A stretch of 64,000 bases of DNA. It comes from Aphis gossypii. Lineage: Eukaryota; Arthropoda; Insecta; Hemiptera; Aphididae. The notes beneath the pieces are model-generated. The model had not been told where the DNA came from. It was given only the letters and a program-made list of their open reading frames with translations, and ran no database searches. Of the stretch, positions 56,070 to 64,000 are shown piece after piece (position 1 is the first letter of the stretch; each line of letters starts with the position of its first letter). The stretch is taken from NCBI RefSeq assembly GCF_020184175.1, contig NC_065530.1, forward strand, positions 48,895,260 through 48,959,259, given 5' to 3'. The position numbers and the translations under genes are program-made.

Positions 56070-56200
56070 TAATTTGAAATTCTAAGCGGAAGCATGAATT
56101 TATTGTTTTTACAATGATTTCTGTGTATTTTTTAGCCCGATAGTGTGATGTATCGTTTAGAAACAGTGAAAGTGTTTCAATCTTTGTACTTATAATTAAT
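56070..56200 (+). repeat. Degraded terminus of the dispersed element, copy D
   Basis: ATTCTAAGCGGAAGCATGAA at 56079 is followed by TTTTTACAATGATTTCTGTG at the spacing found in copies A and C, then TTTTTTAGCCCGATAG. Only the terminus is convincing; what follows is generic AT-rich sequence. Confidence 0.5.
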
Positions 56201-58279
56201 TTTCAAATTTAAGTATATACTTATCTATTTATAAATTCACATATCTAACAACAATTAAAACATCACATATTATAGATGTATACAAATAATTATAAATATT
56301 ATTTATTTACTTTTATATAAAATTAAATAACTATTGCATAAATGTTTTTAATAATTTTTAGGAAATATTATATTTAATAATTTATTTAATTTTTAAATAT
56401 TTTTTTGATATTTATTCTTGGCTAATTACTTCATATTCAGTTTTTTTTTTTTTTTTGTATTTATGGTATGAGTATCAGTGAGTTGTACACTCTATGAATT
56501 ATTTTTATGAAAATATTATTATTTTAATTTTATTCATGTTCAAAAATCATAAGTGTTTTACTGTTCAATAATTTAATGTTAAATAGAAAAATTAATACAT
56601 TTTAAACAATATTTGTCGTTGTGATAATTATTTATAAATATAAATATTTCAATTGAATTAGCTATAGGTAATGTATTAACAAAATATACAATTTTGTGTA
56701 TATGTTATTAAAATATATAATCCAAAATAATATACATTTAAATAAACAAACAAATAACAGTTTAAAAATTCAACTAAATATCAATAATGAGTTTCAAGAC
56801 ACAATATTTAAATACATTCAACACAATCTTCATATTTAATTTGCATATTTATTTCCAAATACTAGAGGCTTATAACTATTTAATTCCACCTCAAAATGTA
56901 TATGATATTGTATTATAACTTTAAACAAATATGCAAAAAATAAGCAATATTGTATCGAGAAAAAGTATTAAATCTTATTTATTGATATTATTGAACCATA
57001 TTTAAAAATGAATGATACAAAATTAAATTTATAGATACTTAATCGACTCATTGACCTAACTTAGTGGAACGTATCTACTACTTTGAACAGTTGTAGGGTC
57101 CTTGGAATAGTATTATAATTAATTATAGTTATTGTTCATGAAATAAATTGATGAAGTATATTTGACCCCAATCTCCATCGTGATGTCATGATGGAAAAAT
57201 AACAATTAATGTACAGTAAATACAGTATGGAATAACTTTTTGCTTGCTATATTCTTTTATTCTTTAATTTTTCAATTAAGATATTTTTTTTTCAAATAAA
57301 AAATGAATAAAAACAAAAATTTTCAACTACCTATTGGAAACTATTTTATCATAAAGTGGAGTTTATTTTTGAAGAATAAATAAAAATAATAAAATAATAT
57401 ATAAACATATTACATTTAAATTATTTTTATTTTTACTATAAATAGTTTAAAGATTGTTTTTTAATATTGACTATGGTATTCATTATGTTACCTAGTTAAA
57501 TAAAAATAATTTTAATACTAACACATCTGTCTTTGTTTTATATTTTTATCTTAAATATGAAGAATGTTATTAAAAATTTAAAACTTATTGCGTTTATGCT
57601 AAATTTATATAAAGTAATTGGTTAGAAAATACCAATTCAGTATACATTTTTGTAATTTTATTATATAAATATGTGATTGGTTATAAATCCACACTAATAA
57701 GTTAGTTATATTAGTACATAAATAAATATTTGTAATTAATAGACGTATTAAATACCTAAGTCGTTGGTTGAATTTAATTTAACATTTTTGTAAATTAAAA
57801 CTGTGTATAATACATGTAGGTACTCGTATATTGTAAGTATAACAATATTTATATTTTTGAATTAAATATAATATAGATTTAAATCTAATTAATATTTTAA
57901 ATACACTCTAGATTTGAGATTCGTGGTGGTTCAAAGAAGAAAAAACAATCAAATAATTAGTTTTTTTTTAACATTTATAAATATGTTTAAATAAAAATCA
58001 ACAAACGTTGGCTAAAATCTTAAATTATTCTTTTATAAAACACTTATAGAATAAATTATAATAAAGTATATCATTCTAAAAAATAAAAATAAATTATTTC
58101 TTTGTACGTAAATAACTATTATTAAAAACAAAATATTACCTACTTTGAGTTACAGTAAATATAGTGCCAAAGGCAAATATAAACGTAATAATAAATGTTA
58201 AATACACGTTCTATTATGCAATTATAATTAAAATTGTGCTGGCTAATATTACATGTTATGTTATTTAATTTCATAATAT

Positions 58280-58338
58280 GTATATATATATATATATATA
58301 TGTATATAAATAAATAAAAACAAAAACAAAAACAAAAA
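58280..58338. repeat. Compound microsatellite: (TA)n then (AAAAAC)n
   Basis: About 11 TA units, TGTATATA, AAAT units, then about four AAAAAC units. Confidence 0.85.
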
Positions 58339-58988
58339 TTGGATCAGGTTTTCAATCATTTACATGATAATCACGAACATATTTATAATAATGTTATATT
58401 AGTTAACTATTATTGAATACCCATATATTTTTCTTTTATAATAAAATAATTTGTATATAGTTCATTAGATTTTTAGTTTAACTGGATGTCTATTTTGTAT
58501 GATTCCAAATAAAATTATGTGTCAATGAATTTTTGATAAACTTTTTTAATAATACTTTTCCCCCAAAATAGCTAGCGATGAAAACCATCGGCCTATTTAT
58601 TCAGAATAATATTGTATAACTATGAAAATGTATTGAATTAAAATTATTTTAATTGATAATATTATTATAAATATATTTAAAATAATAACATAAAGATTGT
58701 AGTAGACCTTGGGGCTGAATAGTATAGATTGTAAAAGACTGTTATGATTTGACTATGATTATTTTGAAAACTAGTCCACCTTACAAGTAGTTAAAAATAT
58801 TTCAGTAGTATTTCCTGGTATTAAACATAACAGAAATACAGAATTATTCTAACAATCTAAATGCGCAAAGGTTTGCTTAACCAATTAACAAATGAAACGG
58901 AAATCTTACATTATTTAAACGAATACTATTAAACCGAAGTATTTTACTAATAATATACCTGTAACTATTATGAGGTGGTTAAGCAATA

Positions 58989-59058
58989 CTTAAACAGTTA
59001 AACCCAAAAATCGGTTTTGGACTTAATCATGTTGACTATATAGTTTAAACTGTTTAAA
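58989..59058. repeat. Imperfect inverted repeat, about 15-bp arms
   Basis: CTTAAACAGTTAAAC at about 58989 is mirrored by GTTTAAACTGTTTAAAG at about 59043 with one bulge. The 40-base spacer is unremarkable. It could be a tiny foldback element. Confidence 0.3.
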
Positions 59059-60322
59059 GCAACTTAAAATTCTGTATTATGGTTCTATATTGGTTTAAAT
59101 TACAGAAAGACATTAATGACAGTCAAAGTTCAATAAATGTTTTCAAATAAAGCCAATCACGCGTAGGGCTTTACTAGTGATAAAATCAATATAAGTTTGA
59201 AAATGAAGTCAATTAACATACAGAAAGCTTATTAAGGATCCATCCAAACCATAATCAAATCTTCTTTTTCAGGAAAAATCAAAATAATACGAGAATTAAA
59301 TTACTAAATAAACGGTATTTATGTAAATGTTAAAAAAAAGAATCGAAATGGATATATTAATGTATGCTGAGTAAGATTTGAAATCGTTTTAATGTTTTAC
59401 CAAATACGAGCTGCAAATTAACTTGCTTTAAACGTTTAAAAAATATCGTAATCACTAACTCCAATCTAGTCCATAAAATAGATCAATCAAATCAACCTTT
59501 TTAAAAAAAAAAAAAAAAAACAATGTAAGTTACGTTAATTTGCTTCTTTAAATCGAATAACTCTCATACATAAGAAGTAAAATCAACGACAGTAGTAACC
59601 ATTGAGCACCGGAAAATGAAAAAAATGTTAGTCGACTGATGTAGTTGACAAAAGTGTTATGTTCCTCCAGTAAGTTCTATTGTAATCAATTCAAATATTT
59701 AAATTAAAAACTATACAGTGTATGCCATTGGATGGATTTCCTGATTTTAAAACTGTTATTAAGTCGTTGTATTTTTAAATACAAAGAATTATAATAGAGG
59801 ATCCATATAAAAAATGAATTACTAAAAATTGAATAAATCATTGAGCTATTAATTCCTCATATTCTTTGGAAAGTTGAACTCTGATGATATAGAAAAAAGG
59901 TTAACACACTTAAAGTTTGATGCAAAACTACTCGAACTGTTTATATATATATATAATTTTTATTTAAATTTTTCTAATGTAGGTGATTACTGATTTTAAA
60001 CATACTTATCGTAAACCAATAAATTATATATAATAAGCTATGTGACTCAATGTCGATCATTATGAATATTGTAGCATAGATATAAACGGGTAAAGCCGAA
60101 AAAAATAATAAGATTATATTCAACTAAAACATAATATTATGTCTAAGATAATATAATATATTATCTTATTATTTAATATAATAAATTATATATTATACTT
60201 ATAATTATAGGTATACAGTTGATGTGTATGCAAAATGTATGATTAATTCACTGTTCGAGTTGCGATTTTTTTTTTTTGCTACAAGATTATTACCACAATA
60301 ATAGCTAATTATAATATGTAAA

Positions 60323-60336
60323 ATTCTCGCGAGAAT
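60323..60336. promoter_or_regulatory. Perfect palindrome with TCTCGCGAGA core
   Basis: ATTCTCGCGAGAAT is a 14-bp perfect palindrome at the left edge of the 60-61.4 kb island. In vertebrates the core TCTCGCGAGA is a strong promoter element bound by BANP; its use in aphids is inferred by analogy only. Confidence 0.35.
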
Positions 60337-61125
60337 GACAGCGCCTCTTAAAGTGTATAGTGATGGCTCGAGTCCAAATGTGACCATGTACTATATCGTC
60401 AGTAAACTTCTCGCGGACCATGGCCATCTATCAGTATATATTCTACAAAGGTCGTTTCGTAAAGCTCCCTGGGGCACGATTTTGCATGTACGTAATAGTC
60501 GTCTTCCGTCCGGTTCAAAAATCTATTCTATTGCTTCTATAGCGTTTTGGACAGCAGACAAACAGACATTATACTGGCAAACACGCGTGTGCATAATATT
60601 TACATAATATATATATATATTTAAGTGATATGTACGATACGATGTTTTTACGTTAGAACAATTCTAACGGCGACAAATTGTTTTCCCTCTCTGTCCACAA
60701 AGGCTAATAGCTTTTCCGTCGGTCTTCTTTTTTTTTTTTTTTTACACGTGACCAAGCTGCTCTTTATTTTTACGGAGTTTTCAAATGTATATAGGTACGT
60801 ACGATACAAACAGAAACATAAGTATATATTACGTAGGTATAATAAAAAGGTCAAGTTTTCAAGATATTCTTTTTCCGTATCTGTGAACTGTATTATGTGT
60901 GTGCTCCGGGATAGATAATATAACAAAAAGAACCCACCCCGTTTAATTGCTCTTGTGATTTTTTTTTTTCATTTTTTTTTTTTTATTAGTCATTTGTTCG
61001 TTCAACCGGAAATAGTGGTGGCGAACAAGAATCCGTATATTTTTATTGTTTTCATTGCGTTATTAACGTTGGGACCGCGGCAGATTCCGCCTTTTATTTT
61101 CTGTCCGCTTGATTCCCTAGCCGAG

Positions 61126-61153
61126 GAGGCAACATTATTAATTTAGTTGCCTC
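61126..61153. repeat. Hairpin: 8-bp stem, 12-nt loop
   Basis: GAGGCAAC at 61126-61133 pairs with GTTGCCTC at 61146-61153 around an AT-only or nearly AT-only loop. The stem is GC-rich for this DNA. Role unknown. Confidence 0.4.
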
Positions 61154-61489
61154 GTTAGCAACGCACAGCGCTACGAACAATAATCACACGCGTAAACATA
61201 ATATAATGGAACTTAAGATTTTGAGGGTTGCGTTTTATTTCAATGGTTGTAAAATCGGAAGTTGGAACGTCTTTTGTAAACGTGGTGCCGAACGTTTCAA
61301 ATTTGGCTAGCCGTTTACGCCAGTACACCACGCATCGAACAATCTGTCAAACACACCCTTTCGGTAGATAATTGAGCTGTCTAATGTTTTTTTCTCCTTT
61401 CCGAAATAGATTTCCAACTGAACCAGCCTTCAATCACTGCGCATCACTCAATATTATTATACATACGTTACGATCAAAGTGAGTAATTT

Positions 61490-61650
61490 GAGCATTGTAG
61501 TACAATTCCTGGGCATTTTGCACAATGCTCATTATATTTTCAGGGTAAAGTTGACTCTATTTTTACTTTGGTTGCATTGCAGTCCGAACATTGTAATACA
61601 ATAGCTGGACATTGTATTCAGTACCCAATTGTCAGTGGACAATGTAAATT
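61490..61650. promoter_or_regulatory. Cluster of ATTGT/ACAAT motifs on a 31-bp direct repeat
   Basis: Segments at 61490-61520 and 61586-61616 align over 31 bases with 7 differences. Each contains the palindrome ATTGTANTACAAT. Further ATTGT or ACAAT pentamers follow (near 61522, 61610, 61628 and 61639), about eight in 160 bp. GAGCATTGT (61490-61498) can also pair with ACAATGCTC beginning at 61522. ACAAT/ATTGT is the core recognised by SOX-type HMG proteins. A clustered binding region is inferred; a decayed transposon end is the alternative. Confidence 0.35.
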
Positions 61651-62805
61651 TTTAGTTCTTCTTGCAAAGAAATAAGTGTCCCGACTATTATTAAGTGCTA
61701 ACATATTATTATTGCATGTACGCACTATAATAATGGTTATAGATTACATTTACTTTACGCTGATATCTAAAAATAATGAATGCATTTTTATATTGTGTTA
61801 GATTTCGATATCTATAATAATACAGCACAGAAAGAAAAATAACTTATCGCCTCTTGACAATTTTATCAGAGGGTATGTCGATGGCAATGCAAATTTAAGA
61901 TATAAATATATACCTAATATATAATTTCGATCAGTTGAAATTAAAAAATTTAATGGATTTTACACGTATTATAATACCTAATTAATTACTTAAAACGATA
62001 AATTTAAATTTCTATGAAAAATTTAATATTATTTCGAAAGAAAAAAATGCAATGCATGTATGTTTTCAAAAGAGGAAAATACAATCAAATAATACAAGAG
62101 TCAAACGATTAAAAAGCAAACAAAATAAATTAAAAACAAATGATTTAAAATTAATGTGTAATGTGAGTAATTTTGAAACATCAATTATATTAGTAGTTAA
62201 TTGTCAATTGAATACATTTAAATATTATAATAATAATGAAAAATTATATTATAAAATAATTCATGATTTTCATTTACAAACTGGTTACGGAAGTAGAAAT
62301 TAAAAGGAATACAAACTGAATGAAACATATAATAAAATTAATTTAGAATATAAATATTAATATTAATGATACATTTATCTATGTCATTTGTTATAGAAAA
62401 TGTAAAACTGTGTAAATAGGTCTTGTTGTTAAACTGATAACTTCTTCAGAGATGAATTTTCGTTGTCATATACATTTAATGGACATGGAAACTCAACGTA
62501 ATGGATATTATTGATTTATTTCATTTATTCAAAATCAATTAATGAAATATGTTTCACTAAAATCATCAAAACACAAACGTATAAATATCTTTTATTACTT
62601 TATATTTATACTTCATTTGGAGCTCTCTGTATATTGCAGAGTGATATGGTAAAGAATTAAAGAGTTAATTATAAAGAATTTTGAAGAATTGTTTAATATG
62701 TGGGAAGAAATAAATGTCGTACTTGGCAAGCCATATTATTCGCCAAAAAATTATTGGATTGAATTAACTAGCGTGTATAAAATATGATCTTAACGTGGTT
62801 AGCAG

Positions 62806-62831
62806 ATAATAATAATAATAATAATAATAAA
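62806..62831. repeat. (AAT)n microsatellite
   Basis: About eight ATA/AAT units between GCAG and ATGG. Confidence 0.9.
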
Positions 62832-63461
62832 TGGAGTGAGGGCCTCAAATTTGTCAAATTTACGAAAAGTAGAACTTCACATAACGAAATCAAGTTGGCG
62901 AGTGTTAAAATTAAAATACCTGATTTTATAATAAAATAAATCTGTGATCCGTTTTATGTGTTCTTATGTCAAATAATGATAATAATGAGTTATACCTATC
63001 TTTATCAAATAATAAATAAAAATTGATTTTTTTCAGTAAAAACAATAATTATAGAATAATTACTGAAGGTAAAATTCGACAATTTTACACTAGTAACTGA
63101 TTTTAAATATACAAAAATTAGTTCATTTAGGTTGAATGAACGAAAAAGTACCAATAACAACTAAATGCAATTGTATTGTTGCAAAACGAATACTATACTA
63201 ACTGTGTATATCTAAAAGCCACGATAGCCTATGTTTCGAAATAAATGAAACAATTATAAACAGTTTTTACTTATATTATTTCAGTACTATAAAAAACAAT
63301 AGTTTAATTAAAATTGTAATATACGTTGTTTTTTAGGAATAATGTTTTATAAAAAAAAAAAAATAGTTATAAATCATTTATTGTAAACAAAAACTGTTTT
63401 TGTTGCTTTTTCATTATAATTACTCATTGCGTTATAATCATTCACTACAATGCCTGAGAAA

Positions 63462-63509
63462 ACTGTACAATTTTCCAAATATTGTACAGTGAAATTGGGC
63501 AACGCCCAA
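63462..63509. repeat. Two adjacent hairpins
   Basis: ACTGTACAAT (63462-63471) pairs with ATTGTACAGT (63481-63490) across a 9-nt loop. Four bases on, TTGGGC (63495-63500) pairs with GCCCAA (63504-63509) across 3 nt. ATGCCTGA occurs on both sides (about 63450 and 63521). There is no T run to suggest a terminator. Role unknown. Confidence 0.35.
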
Positions 63510-64000
63510 CTCCTATTAAAATGCCTGATTATTAGCGTTCCTGACTATCACTATTATATTACTTTAAGATCTCCAACTGATAACGATTGGTGGCATTAAA
63601 AACATCTTTATGATTCATCTTTTATTGGTCAGTTAAACCAAATCTTTATATCGTATATTATAAAATATGAGTCAGTACGTGTTTGGATATCGTTGAAACC
63701 ACACGTTTGTTTAACTATCACGCTCCGAATAGCTTCCCGATATCAGTACAGTATTATGTAACATTATAGTTGGATCGTCGCATCGAAGTTTAATAATGTA
63801 TATCTCATATTTATAGATACTCTATTATACAATATTATCGGTATAATATTATAATCCAAATTAATACAATGGGTGACATATTGTCTAAAAAACCACGAAT
63901 TCTTATTGACGACGCTCATCATCAAACTTAGTATCGAAAACAACCACAACAAAAAAATCCAGGCATCTTTTTAAAACGCAGTAAACAAGTTAATCATGAT

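Larger units (their letters stand above)
56201..60319. other. AT-rich non-coding DNA
   Basis: No ORF, RNA or classified element beyond the compound microsatellite at 58.3 kb and the inverted repeat near 59.0 kb. Confidence 0.6.
60320..61440. promoter_or_regulatory. CpG-containing island, likely promoter or 5' region of unknown gene
   Basis: Over about 1.1 kb, CG dinucleotides are far more frequent than around it (TTCGTAAAGC, CGTCTTCCGTCCGG, GGGACCGCGGCAG, CACACGCG). It contains a perfect ATTCTCGCGAGAAT palindrome at 60323-60336, and T runs at about 60729 and 60960. Frames of 60-97 codons occur on both strands (60335-60607 and 60625-60918 on plus) but match no family I know. Transcription direction cannot be told. 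It could be the promoter of a gene beyond the window or an internal promoter in the CUB gene's long intron. Confidence 0.35.
61651..64000. other. AT-rich non-coding DNA to window end
   Basis: A Lys/Asn-rich frame at 62052-62303 (83 codons) and a minus frame at 63764-63952 have random-like composition. Otherwise only the AAT repeat and the twin hairpins. Confidence 0.55.

Noticed and set aside
62052..62303. 83-codon Lys/Asn-rich plus-strand frame
   Set aside because: Its composition mirrors AT-rich random sequence, and no motif, splice structure or CpG island accompanies it.
1..64000. tRNA genes
   Set aside because: No GGTTCGAATCC-like B box paired with an A box and a cloverleaf was found; GTTCGA occurrences (for example 40255 and 41125) lack context.
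1..64000. CRISPR array or bacterial-type operon
   Set aside because: No regularly spaced identical repeats with unique spacers, no closely packed ORFs and no ribosome-binding-site pattern; the DNA is clearly eukaryotic.

Overview
The window is insect nuclear DNA, most likely from an aphid or close relative. It is extremely AT-rich, roughly three-quarters A+T by eye, with long A/T runs, TA and ATT microsatellites and frequent TAGGTAC/CCTACCTA motifs. The few GC- and CpG-rich islands stand out sharply. I recall its main dispersed repeat (termini like TTCTGAGCGGAG with TTTACAATGAT about 27 bp inside) from pea-aphid sequence, but have run no search. There is no operon-like gene packing, tRNA, intact rRNA gene or CRISPR array.

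Layout. Positions 1-26 kb are AT-rich non-coding DNA with a degraded copy of the repeat terminus (5.5 kb) and a hAT-like non-autonomous element (11.7 kb). At 26.2-26.5 kb lies a 5'-truncated non-LTR retrotransposon tail on the minus strand. GC/CpG islands at 28.65-29.45, 36.1-36.6, 39.15-39.4 and 41.25-41.5 kb are the best places for promoters or 5' exons; two contain a short ATG reading frame followed by a consensus 5' splice site. A short 5S-rRNA-like stretch lies at 35.6 kb. At 42.4-44.05 kb is a full-length AT-rich dispersed element.

The only confident protein-coding sequence is a very GC-rich exon at about 46.88-47.75 kb, plus strand. It encodes a signal peptide, a CUB domain and the first three cysteines of an EGF-like domain, and ends at a perfect GTGAGT donor. 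It is the 5' coding part of a secreted or membrane-anchored extracellular protein. The next exon is not recognisable in the remaining 16 kb, so the following intron is either very long or its exons are too small to see. Within that intron are a frameshifted relic resembling a KRBA2/Ginger-type integrase C-terminus (48.3-48.5 kb) and a second copy of the large element (49.5-51.2 kb), inverted relative to the first. The inverted pair brackets the CUB exon, and both bodies have an internal period of about 180 bp.

The right end (60.3-61.65 kb) has another CpG-containing island. It holds a perfect TCTCGCGAGA palindrome, a hairpin and a cluster of ATTGT/ACAAT motifs built on a 31-bp direct repeat, and resembles a promoter or enhancer. 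I found no convincing new biological system. The most notable items are the inverted 180-bp-period elements around the CUB exon, the overlapping upstream ORF with its stop/start overlap, and the regulatory-looking island at 60-61.6 kb.
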